DNA of 64,000 nucleotides from Lingula anatina (Eukaryota > Brachiopoda > Lingulata > Lingulida > Lingulidae), in NCBI RefSeq assembly GCF_001039355.2, contig NW_019774536.1, forward strand, positions 1 through 64,000. Direction: 5' to 3'. The position numbers and the translations under genes were made by a program. Below, piece by piece: positions 11,477 through 40,106 of the stretch. The notes below the pieces were generated by a model. That model was not told the origin of the DNA. It saw only the letters and a program-made list of their open reading frames with translations, and did no database searches. How positions within the stretch are numbered: the first letter of the stretch is position 1; every line of letters begins with the position of its first letter.

Positions 11477-11544
11477 TATATATAAGGGTCCGCGTTTAAC
11501 CGGTTATCATTACTAACACGGGAAACCTTTCGAGCCGTTGACAA
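11477..11544 (+). promoter_or_regulatory. TATA box and probable 5' UTR exon of FOXRED2 copy 2
   Basis: TATATATAAG at 11477-11486 is followed about 60 bases later by GACAA|gtaagt (donor at 11545). A matching acceptor, caataaag|AAGTAGAG (exon start 11790), lies just before the start codon at 11801. This fits a short non-coding first exon that starts about 25-30 bases after the TATA box and ends at 11544. A CCAAT word and an octamer-like ATGCAAAC lie upstream near 11433-11455. The transcription start is inferred only. Confidence 0.55.
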
Positions 11545-11800
11545 GTAAGTAGACGCATTAACATTAAAAGGTAAGAGAATTACATCTGAAAGAATAACGT
11601 TTATTGAAGAACCACTATTGTGTATTTTGCTAGTACAGTACTAGTACACGAAGAGAAACAAGATTTGGTCTGAAACGCAAAATGTTTACTCTTTAATTAT
11701 TTCATAATTAAATAAAGCTAGTTTTTTTAATCATAGATCGAATATACTTCAATAACTTTTTTTTATTTTTTCTCTATCCAACAATAAAGAAGTAGAGAAG

Positions 11801-12694
11801 ATGTCAACAAACATCCCAGGGTTTCTCTCCAAGTGTGTGCTGTTAGTTTTGCTGTGCCTTGTGTCTGGGTCCAGTCAAAACTACCATGAGTACTGTATTG
11901 TAGGAGCTGGGCCTGGTGGTCTACAACTTGGATATTTCCTCCAGACCAGCAACAGAGATTATGTCATCTTTGAAAGAAATAATGTATCAGGTAAATTATG
12001 TAAAACGATGTATCTTATAGTGGATTTTTATTATTGTGGATTCCTACTGTTTTCCCGTATCATTTGCGTTCGTGGTGCTTTATTTTTTATGGGTATTTTA
12101 GACCCCATTCCCATAGACGCCAACGGTCTGCTTAGATCAACCAAAATCTGACTCTGCAGAGACTCTCGCTGAATGTAATCAGCTTAACTGAATGACTCAC
12201 ATCCAATTATTTCTAACGTACCCGTACATTAAGCAGTTTTTTTATGTATTTTACTTAACGCCAGGAGACTGATTGCAGTCTGTGAGAGTCTCTGCAGAGT
12301 TGGATCTGTCAACGATGACCAATGGTCTCTATAGGAATGGGGCATTATACTCGATTTTCGTGCCAAGCTGAGTTTTCCTAGAGAAAAAAGTAATTTTCTA
12401 CTATTCACAAACTGTTGCTCGACCCGTATATCCACTTGAATTGGATATTTTGTACCATTTTTAACGAAAAAAAAAAACAGTTCTTATAATCTTGGACTAA
12501 TAAAAAGTTTTTTTCACGCAACGTCGAACCTTCTAGTTCATGTTTAAAAGCTTTAGTTTTCTCTTCAAAATACATGTAAGAAGCAATGTGGGAGCATTTC
12601 AGCGGGGAATTGTGAAAATAAGTGAATGTTTTAGACATTCATTATTATTATCATTATTGCTGTGTTTTCTCTACCAAATACCAGATGAATGTGT

Positions 12695-12730
<36 letters not shown>

Positions 12731-15700
12731 GCTGCACAGAACAGAGATGTGCACAGAATTAGCCATAGAAATAAATGTAGGCCTAAATATCAAGCGAAAA
12801 ATCTTGTTAGTGGTCCTGGTAGAGTGTAATCGCGGTGACCGCCTATTTTGTTTCTGATTACTGTGTTTAAATGGGCATGTCTTTTCATACGTATAGGAGT
12901 TATTATGTCACCTGACCCTGGTCCGTTACCGTGACTACCATTACCGCTTGCTATTCATCATCAGCTGTGACCAGCGGTCCCCATTGTTATTTAATTACAC
13001 TGTTTGTCTGCTACAAGGTCCAGGGGTTACATTGATGATAAACGTTTTGATACATGTATGTGTATATGTATACACCAGGAGAAATATGAGGACATAATTT
13101 CTCGGCAGATTTCTGATATTGTATATTTTTGACAAGTCTGAAGGGATGGTGAGGCGTATCCATTACGACAAACAGAGTATAATTCGAAAAGTTATGAAAC
13201 ACTCGGTTTCAGTTTGCACTTATGATGCTGCTTATAAAACCACATTGGAATGGTACTTACGTCCTTTGGTCCTTTATCAGTTTTCTATGATAGCGAATCC
13301 TTTAGAGGTCATTCATTTTTATCATCATTTTCCCATGTCTACAAAGAGTACATCCCTCCTTTCAATGAATATAAGGTGAAAAGCGAAAAATGGTGACCTT
13401 TGACAGCAATTTGGATAATCATTTATTATTATTATAATTTTCAAAAACTTTCAGAAGGTCATACCCCCCCCCCCAGCAAACGGTTTGTAGACATGTGAAA
13501 ATGATGTTAAGGATGGATGAATTTTTACCTCCGCCATGGAGGTTATGTTTTCACCCCTGTTTGTCTATTTGTTTGTTTGTTTGTCACCAACATATCTCAA
13601 AAAGTTATGGACCGGTTTTGATGAAATTTTCAGGAACTTTTCAGGAAGTGGGCCAAGGAAGAAATGATTAGTTTTTGGTGGTGATCCGGATCAATAATCA
13701 ATAATAATAATAAAAAAATTGCTGTCCTCGCGGAGGTCTGCGCTCTCGGAGTGCTTTTCTAGTTTTGTTTTGACATGCATCTGAATGCAGTGTTTATAAA
13801 AACCACGTGTCGAATCCCGATTCCTTTTGCCTAACTTAAAGAAACACACAAAGTAAAGATGTTTACGGGACCCCTGAAATTAAAAAAACAAACAAACACT
13901 CACTCTGAGTAATCGGTTGTCATTCGTTTATACTTATTAGCGTTTAGTTTTTAAGTTAAGCATGCCTTTATTTTAAAACAGGTTCATTTTTTACGAAATA
14001 TCCTCGGCACGACATGGTGATAAGCCTCAACAAAAGAAACACGGGGAGATCTAACAAGGAATATAACCTTCGCCACGACTGGAACTCGCTCATCAGCCAC
14101 GACGAGAGCTTACAGGTGCGCCATTATTCCAAAGTGATGTTCCCACACAGAGAGGTGTTGGTAAAGTACTTGGATGACTATCAGAGGAAACTGGGAATCA
14201 ATGTTCAGTATAATGTGGATGTCCACAATATCAGGAAACACAGTGACACGGGGTTGTTTTCTATGGAGGATCAGCGCGGGAATGCATACAGTTGCAAGTA
14301 AGTTAATACTCTCTCCTAATGTGTCATTTCCAACTTTATATCAGTTAAAAAGATTCCATGAATTTTAAGTTTGCGAAACAGTAAACCTTTAATCTGATGA
14401 TCTTATTTACAAAGATGATGCTGAATTTCTTCATTATAAACTACTAGTAGTTGGGTAGTGCGTTGTTCAGAGATTTAGTAAGCGAATAGTGCATATGTGG
14501 ACATAAAACATGAATGATCTTTTAGCAAAAAAATATATATATTGTTTAGAGTTATTTGAATACCACATCAATACCAAATTGCAGGAATTTGATCATGGCA
14601 ACGGGTATGCAGAAAGCGAACGTCCCCAAGTTTCCAGGATATGAACTAGCAGTCGGCTACGAAGACGTGTCGGTGGATCCAGAAGATTTTGAAGGGAAGT
14701 CGGTTCTTATTCTTGGTGAGTACGGCCAAACAGTATTGTTCTAATTGCGCTTCTGCTTTTTAAAACTTGATGGCAGTGTAGGAAAAGAAGTAAGTTATTT
14801 GTTAAGAATTAAAAACGGTCTTCCAGCTTCAATTTTAATTCTTATTGTTACCTTTGTTGCTGTTATTAACTTTTTGTCACCAAATCACGCTCTCAGTGCA
14901 GGATTCGAACATTATTGCGGGTAACGGAGGTTATGATAAAACGATTTAAGTGAGAAGTAAATTTGATTGCAATATTACGAAAGGACACCGAAATCATGCA
15001 AATTAAATGATTAATTATCTTATTAAACAAGCTTTTAGTTCCGTAAAAAAAATGAAGTATCTTGATGATATCCCCATCTACATGATGAGTATTTAACTTT
15101 AGGTCGCGGCAATTCTGCCTTTGAAGTTGCTGAAAGGATCTATGGAGTAACGAATAATATTTTCATGTTGGGACGCTCACGAATTAGGTTGTCTTGGTCC
15201 ACTCACTATGTTGGTGACCTCAGGTGAGGGTAATTTTTATTTTTTACATAAGATCCTTTTTAAAAACAGATTTTATCATTCCAATTTTGTCATCCACTTT
15301 TAACTAATTAGTTTTGAAATTGCCACTAAAATATAGCGCTCGTAATTTCAAGATTCATCATCATCATCATTCCTCTTCGTCCCGTGTGGGACATAAGCCC
15401 ACCGATTCAAGATTGGACAACCAATTTCAAGATTGGACAACCATATTTTCTATTAACTTGAGTTATTAAATAATCAAAGGTATATACTACCCGTTTTCAA
15501 ATTCTCTATGTCATATTTTTATGTCGAAATATTCTGCAAAGCTACTTACCTTTTCTATTCAGACCTTGAAACGACGAATCCCTCAAATATAGCTACCTGA
15601 TGTTGGTATTTCCTTCTGAAATGTCGGGAATGAATCACAATTCTTTTTTAATTAAGTTATTCAAAGGTATTCAATAGCAGATTTTTGCGGCGAATACACT

Positions 15701-16508
15701 TTTCCTATTGAAAGTACAATTTTTTTCTGTTCTATTCCTGTTTCATTAAATAATTAAGATCTTCATAAATCATGATAAATTTAAATATAAAAGCTCAGGA
15801 GGAAACATCGACATCAGGTACGCTTTAGATGAGACTGTTCACATTTGTTTTCACATACTTTCTTGAATATTTTCGCCACACAATAATCATCTGTATACAG
15901 CAAAATATTTGCTATTTTTATAATAAATGCAACCTTTATAGTAACTAATTTAAATTGATTTTATTCAAGAAATCAAAGAAATCTATACACTGTTTGAACA
16001 ATCCAAACAGCTTGTGTATTAGAGAGAGCAAATGTTCTGATTCATCTGATGGTGTGATTTGGATCGTTCCCTGTTGAATATATCATGAATATCGATAACA
16101 ACGTTGGATCATCGCTGCATTACATAATAGTCCAGCATTAGATTTCTTATTTTCTCTTAGAGCTGTGAACAATGGACTGCTGGACACATATCAGTTGAAA
16201 GCTCTGGATGCCATAATTGAAGCTCCTGCAGAAGAAGTAAACCTTCTAAAACAACCAGACGGGAAAATTCGTCTTGAATTAAGAGATAAACTTACAGGAT
16301 TCCAGAGTGATAACTTCATTCATAAAGGGGTTTTCGATACGGTGGTCCGATGTACTGGTTGGACTTTTGATAAAAGCCCTTTTCACAAGTAAGTTGTGAT
16401 TAGTTTTAAACACGTAAATGTTATCACCGTATGAAGCCGTTTAGTGTTTTTCAAAGAAGCATATGAATTAAATATCTGAAATCATCTCAGCACTTAATGC
16501 TTTCTACG

Positions 16509-16570
<62 letters not shown>

Positions 16571-18289
16571 CAACTCATCGAGTTCAAAACATAACATTGT
16601 CCAGTATCATGCCAACTACAATTTTGAGTCAATACTAGCCCTTTAAATGTAAAAACATATGTAGCTATATTGATGCATCAGTTGATGAAATAAAATTATA
16701 ATGGAGCAGATGGCAAACACTCTTGTACAGTATATATGTGCACTCTTGTGAAAGGGTTGTAAAACTTTTTTTAAGTTCGACCATCCCAGAAATGGGAAGA
16801 GGGCGTAAGAAGAAGTATCCAAACACAGATAGCACATACGAGTCCACGAACATCCCTGGTCTGTTTTTTGCCGGCACCAACGCGCACTCTGTGGACTTCA
16901 GGAAGTCAGCTGGAGGCTTTATACATGGATTCAGATACACAGGTGAGGCAGATTAACTTTTAGGGCCTAATAAATTTAAACACTTACGGTAAAAACTAAC
17001 CAACATGGGCTGTGGGGTAATATTTTTCTATATTTTAAATATTCATTGTTTCCAGCCAGAACGCTGTACCACTATCTAGAGCACCGCAACCATGGTGTTG
17101 AGTGGCCGTCTATAAAAGCACCCATCACAGAACTTTTGGATAGGATACTGAAGAGGATTAATGAAGCCTCTGGAATATACCAAATGTTTCAAGTTCTTGG
17201 AGACGTTATTTTACTTAAGAAGTAAGTACTTTTCAATTGATTTGCTTCTGGAATCGTTAACTTTTAGTTCTAGAGAATATAGATTTGGTAAATTTATAGA
17301 CTACTAACCTACTTGTTAATCGTAGCTTTTTGAAAAAAAATGTTTAAAAGGTAATTGCACCAATAAAATTGGTAGGAAAGGTAGGTTTAGGGCCTACATC
17401 TCTGCTGTCGATGCTTGGAAAATATTATCCTGCAAAATAAACCATGAATACCCGGAAAACTTTTTTCATTTTAGTGGTGGCAAAGAATTTGAATACTTGG
17501 AAGAATACCCAATCAAATCTCTGCATAAACTAACCGAAGTGACCGGCAAGACCGCTGACCGTCTTCTTGTGGTGGTTCTTGAGTATGGAGCAAACTTCTC
17601 CGGGCCAGCTGCCGACGTGTTCAGAACAGATAGAGCATTAGGAGATCCAGCCACTGCTCACTTGTCAAACTTGTTGCACCCTGCACTTTATTTATATGAG
17701 AAGTTGCCTAGCGGTAGGTGTCATAATATATGGAGATGAAAAGTTAATGTAAAAAACAATTACGAGCACATAGACTAGTCATCCATTCTGACAAAACAAT
17801 CATGCAATGTCGTAGGGCCTACAGTTTAAGTTAACGATTGGGGATTGTCTGTAATCATTCTTTCATGAAAAATTTTGTAACTTTTATAAACTATCCTATC
17901 ATATCCCAATTTTGAAAATTAAAAAACCAAATAAGATAAACAAAATAATGATTTAAAAGTTTAAAACTTCTATAACCCTACATATTTCAGAGGAAGATAT
18001 GGCGACGATTCCAAAGCACTTGACCCTCCCTCGACCAGCAAGTCTATTCTATCTTATAGATGACGCATTCATTACATGGGATGCCCCATACAGCCACATT
18101 TTTGAACTGAGACGTTTCTTGGAAAAATGTATGGACACTGACATGAGGAAGTACTTTGCCAGTTCTTGTTTTACTCTGGCCATGACGCATCAGACAGTAC
18201 CATTGATGTGCCAGGAGAAATATATGCAAGGTCAAGGTCTTGTTGGAACTGAGGCTCTCCTGAATAGGGTGCGCGGAATGCTTCTGTGA
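11801..18289 (+). CDS. FOXRED2: FOXRED2-like FAD-dependent oxidoreductase, copy 2 (complete, 9 coding exons)
   Basis: Coding exons: 11801-11990, 13982-14297, 14585-14715, 15103-15223, 16161-16388, 16776-16942, 17056-17221, 17475-17713, 17991-18289. All join in frame to 618 residues; human FOXRED2 is about 684. The start is set by a signal peptide (hydrophobic 13-21, then SGSSQ). The FAD dinucleotide motif GAGPGG is at 35-40, the FMO-type ATG motif near 174-176 (IMATGMQ), and the NAD(P)H motif GRGNSAFE at 213-220. [11 protein letters not shown], in exon 6, is the second FAD contact. The family acts in the ER lumen in degradation of misfolded glycoproteins. The C-terminus RVRGMLL lacks the KEEL-type retrieval signal known from the vertebrate protein. 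Intron 1 carries a MITE. The gene converges on the ABCC gene 0.9 kb away. Confidence 0.92.
12101..12344. mobile_element. Foldback MITE, GACCCCATTCCCAT family, in FOXRED2 intron 1
   Basis: The left arm gaccccattcccatagacg is matched in reverse by the right end gccccattcctatagag; the inner arms share ctctgcagagactctc and aatcag. TTA lies at the left border (12098-12100) and again at 12345-12347. The ends match those of the element at 60099-60338, so both belong to one family. There is no coding capacity. Confidence 0.6.
12697..12728. repeat. Poly(A) tract of 32 bases
   Basis: An uninterrupted A run in FOXRED2 intron 1. No retroposon body with target duplication was recognised upstream. Confidence 0.9.
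13528..13765. repeat. Dispersed repeat with inverted ends (cctccgcc...cgcggaggtctg)
   Basis: The stretch runs from acctccgccatggaggttat, through a TTTG-rich run and caaaaagttatggaccggtt, to gcggaggtctgcgctctcgg. This arrangement is familiar as a dispersed repeat in many marine invertebrate genomes; that is recalled, not searched. It lies in FOXRED2 intron 1 and has no open frame. Confidence 0.5.
15360..15720. repeat. Mixed repeat DNA in FOXRED2 intron 4
   Basis: A CATCATCATCATCATT run leads into ctcttcgtcccgtgtgggac, a word seen as a dispersed repeat end in other marine genomes (recalled). The phrase ttcaagattggacaacca then occurs twice in tandem (about 15406-15443). Bases about 15520-15640 resemble 39100-39245 (ctacaaagctactt.., tcagac.., cctgatgttggtatttcctt), so they are two diverged copies of one dispersed repeat. 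Confidence 0.5.
16510..16566. repeat. (TA)n microsatellite in FOXRED2 intron 5
   Basis: About 28 uninterrupted TA units between coding exons 5 and 6. Confidence 0.95.
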
Positions 18290-19196
18290 TAACTTCAGTA
18301 ACAAAGTGCCAGTTTTGATCAAATGTTTCATCTTTAATTCAGAAAATATCTAATATATATTAATTGCACTTTGACATATATTCGTTGTTGATAAATGTAG
18401 AAACCCTTCATCCCATAACTGACAATGGGGAAATTTAGAACCTTGACACTTACAATTGTAATCAAAGATTGAAACTTAAAGGCTTAGCACACAATACTGT
18501 TTCTGAGGGGTATTTTTTCTGTATGGACCATAATAAAGGCTTTTAGAACTTTCTTAACATGATTTGAAATACTGTTGCATGTACTATTAAATAATAATAA
18601 TAAACAAACATAACAATTTTAACTATCAACGTGATTTAAAAACATACATAAATTAGCATTTAATGGTATTTAAAAAGTATATCAAATCAAATAACAGTCA
18701 ATAAAAACATGCTGAACCCATTTACATCAAATGACTCATGTATGATACATCAAATAAGAATAATTGGAGTTAAAAAAGGAGTTGCTGCAATAAGCACATC
18801 ACAATTATAAGACACAATACTGATAGATAAAGACATATCTTAATAAAACTTGTCCTGTACATGAAGGAAATGAAAGGGATTGGTTTTACTCAATCATCGA
18901 ATATTCACAATATATCCTTGAAAAAATTAGCATTGCACATTATTAATGGGCATAAAATAAAACCATTTCAAACATGCAAGATTAACTTTCCAATTTAAAC
19001 TGAGAACATTACTTCAGAAATACAACTAGATTATATACTCAAAGTATTCAAATGAAACTGACTGAACATGTTTCCTACAACAATGTTTTATCTTTATGAA
19101 GAAAATGGATCATAAAGTTCAGAAAAGTGAGCAAAGCTCATATCAGTTAATTTGTTCTGTGAGTGGCTCAATCTCAACATAAAAGCTGTCTTCCAC
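18290..19196. other. Convergent intergenic region (3' ends of FOXRED2 copy 2 and the ABCC gene)
   Basis: No coding sequence is seen. An AATAAA near 18533 could serve the plus-strand FOXRED2 transcript. AT-rich and otherwise featureless. Confidence 0.6.
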
Positions 19197-36755
<17,559 letters not shown>

Positions 36756-39700
36756 GGTCCCAGACACAGTGCTGTGCCAGTGGCTCACGCTTATATCAAT
36801 AAAGCTCAGGTGAAAAAACAGGATAAAACATGCACACTCGACGCTCTCAACCAAACTCAAACTCCTCTCGAATGTAAGCGAACAAGGCAACGGAAAAGTG
36901 TATGTAACATATCAACATGAAGACGGCCAGACCAAAGATAATAACTTCATCCCAATGAGTTATGTGACCGGACTGTAGAACCGGTACTCCTACTTGATAG
37001 CAAAGGTTCAAAGTCATATTGTCATTATTGATTAACGATAACGGCGTGAACAAGAAGACGTCCCAGTTTTGTTATGCCTCAACGGGGCCGGCAGGTCATC
37101 TGGCAGGGGGCTGGCTTTTTCTTCCTAAAAAGTTTTCTGGAACAAGTAAAATCGTGCAGTTTCAGTATCAGTGCAATCTTGATTATTGTATAATAACATG
37201 TATTATCACAATACAGATTCATTACACTGTCCATTCAAGAGAGAAATGTTGCTGAACCCCAGCTGGCCTCTTCGCCGGGTGTTGTGTTCTCACAGGCACC
37301 TGCGCGTTGACCTATTTTTGTTAACTATTTATAGTAACAGCAGCACGTGCTTCAAGTTCGCAAAATCCACATGCACCAGTGCCGATAAATCCCTCGTTTA
37401 TTCAGGCCAAATCAGATAAAAGGCACATTTCCAGGCCTGTATGATGACAGTGTCAAAAGGGGTGGAGGTGGGGGAGGGTACTTTTTCTGAGCAGTAGACT
37501 TTTTCACACCCTTAAACCCAACTAGAGAAATAGGACCGAACCTACGGTTTATGTACCGGTTAGTAGACAAAAAGGATTTAACATGACCTATGTCAAGGAC
37601 TTTTTGTTGGAACTCCTTGGTTATGTTGAATCCTAGACTAGTGGTACGTACTGTGGGCTATTTAATGCCGTTCGACCCACTTTGATCGATTAATTAAAGA
37701 TCCTATAGGCCTATACCAAAGAGGAAGAATTTGGAATATCATACAAGTCCACAATATTTTTTTAAATCCGATTAAAGTCTGTTAATTAATTTTAAAGGAT
37801 TTTATCATTTTTTAGAAATAAAATTTCAATATATACGTCATAGAAGACAATAAACTAGACCTAGTAGGGGTTCTACTGTATACAGTACATGTTTAACTCA
37901 GAACGGACTTCTAATTTCTGAGTAGCACAGGTTAGGCCCTACTTGACCGTCAGTTTAGTGTTTCAGATGTTTTAAATAACTTTGTATTTTGCCAACTATC
38001 TTGAATATTTCAACATTAAAATGCTACATATGTACGCATTCATCTTTTTATAAAAATACAAAAAAAAAAAAAAAACTGTATATGATAAAAATGATCATTT
38101 AAATACTAGCCCCGACAGTCTGTAAAACATAAGCTAATTAACATTTTGGCATTTTTTATTACTTTCCTCCATCAAAAAAAAAAAAAAAAATCAACTCAAG
38201 AAATAGAAAATGCACCCCTCTCTTTTATTAATCTCTTCTGTCATAAACTGCATGGACTCTTAAAAATGAAATGCAGCTGTGTCTTGGGCCGTAGATTCTT
38301 TAAAAATTGTCCCTACATTAAATATTATGTCATTTATCTTACACTTCGGCCAAGGTACATGTGAAGCGTGGGCGGAATGCGATAATGTTGCTTTCACTTG
38401 CCACATTTTTTACTTCACGTTTCGCTGTAAATCATGGATCTTGTCTTGATTATGCCCGAACTAGATCTGTCATATATCACTAGGACTGCTAAATTGCTAC
38501 AGTCCAATAAAACGGCAATTCCCTGGTGTCAAATAGGTCTACAATGTGTAGCATTTATTTTATTTTGGTTTGCCAGACTTACATGATAATCTGTGAGATT
38601 ATTGTTCGATTCGTAAATCGTAAATCGATTCGATTCGTAAATCAATTTTTTGGGTGTGTGGCGGTACACAGTCATATAAATGCACGCTAGATTAACGGTT
38701 CCTATGACAACTTTCACCAGTAACTAGGGGCTATATGTATGTATCATATACAAAGTTGTCCTACACTTGGCAATTAGCTAATAATAGGAAAATCACTTTA
38801 AGACGAAGGGGGCGAATTGCTGTATCATACTTTTTAAATTACTGTATTACACCATACACGTTTTCGATACTTTTCCCTAAATGTGCATCTTTAACTTTAT
38901 CGTTTCCATTTTTTCTGTTTAATGACTATGGATAAACAGAAAGGAAAAATATTTTCCAGAGCAATGTTTGAGTTTTGTTCATTTTCGTTTTAAATACATC
39001 CCCATCTTTGGAAAAAATGAACCTTCTTGCGTAATTCTGAATATTTACAGACTACAGTTCTTATGCTTTTAGAGTGTACTTTCGCCATTGAAAGTATCTC
39101 AAAGTCAATTTTTTATGTCTACATAGGCCTTTTCTACAAAGCTACTTATTTGTCCTAACTCAGACGTTTGAAATGATATAAAACCCCTCATATAAAAGTA
39201 CCTGCTGTCGATATTTCCTTTTGAAATGTACAGGATGACACGGGGATCTAAGTGACTAGAGAGCCATTTATAGATCTATTATTTAATCAGAAATTTATAT
39301 AAACACTAACTGCTTGAACGGGTCAAGGTATGAATTGGTGGATAGGAGAAATTTGCTTTTTGTTTTTTCGAGGAAAACTCGACTTGGCGTGATAATTCCG
39401 GATAGGATACCTTTAATGCAGTTATCGTGTAAACAATGCCTATTTAAGTCACAGCCTTCAATGGTAATCAATCACTTGGTCGATCTATCTTTACATAAAA
39501 TTCTGTCCCTTATGCTTTTGTGCATGGCTGTCCAGTCCGAACAGCGCCATCACAACGACAGTACTGATCAACAGGCAGTACCACATTCAGCTTCTGGTTG
39601 ACAGGTTTCTTATTTCAATGTTTTTCAAAATAATATAAACCGCAATAATGCTCGGTCGACTGTGTGTCGCAGGGAAACCGCAGTTGCTCCAAGATTAACG

Positions 39701-40106
39701 TCGCTGTCAACCAAACCACACGAAGTAATAACTTTATGTATTGAGTGTTCCCAATCGTGTGACAGGTTCAGTGTAGCCGTTTTTCAGGCCGCTCGGGTGA
39801 TAGGGAGAACGCGAGGGCGTGCTGGTCAAACTCACGATAGAACTGCAGGCTTACGCACATGTTAAGTATTGTATGAAGACGTAGGCACGGTCGCGAGAAG
39901 TTGAGCAACATACATTGTACCTACTAGTACCTGTTCAAGGAGAAATCGATTGTCACAACGGAAGTGGACACAAACGGCTTTGCCCTAGGAAGGTATCCAC
40001 CTACTACCACGCAGTTCATGATACTAGTTTCACCGTAAATAAAACATAACCGAGTGAGACAGGGATTGACGTTTTTGAGGATTGTCAGACAAATCTCGTT
40101 AAAAAA
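36756..40106. other. Divergent intergenic region (ABCC and nAChR-1 promoters)
   Basis: The ABCC gene (minus) and the first receptor gene (plus) start at opposite ends of this 3.35 kb, so promoters of both must lie here. No clear TATA box or gene was found apart from the small ORF at 36847-37020. It holds poly(A) runs near 38060 and 38174, a short TCGTAAATCG repeat near 38610-38645, and a diverged dispersed repeat at 39100-39245. An in-frame upstream Met (36890) precedes the ABCC start; the start at 36755 was preferred because it matches the usual MRP1 N-terminus. Confidence 0.5.
36847..37020 (-). CDS. Candidate small single-pass membrane protein upstream of ABCC (unrecognised)
   Basis: A minus-strand frame starting at ATG near 37017 encodes about 56 residues: a short polar N-terminus (QVGVPVLQSGHITHWDE), one hydrophobic helix (VIIFGLAVFMLICYI), then HFSVALFAYIREEFEFG and a stop. 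It ends 92 bases before the ABCC start codon on the same strand. It could be a small integral membrane protein, an upstream ORF in the ABCC leader, or chance. I do not recognise the family and no splice sites are needed. Confidence 0.3.
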   Translation of the reverse strand, partial: NMTLNLCYQVGVPVLQSGHITHWDEVIIFGLAVFMLICYIHFSVALFAYIREEFEFG

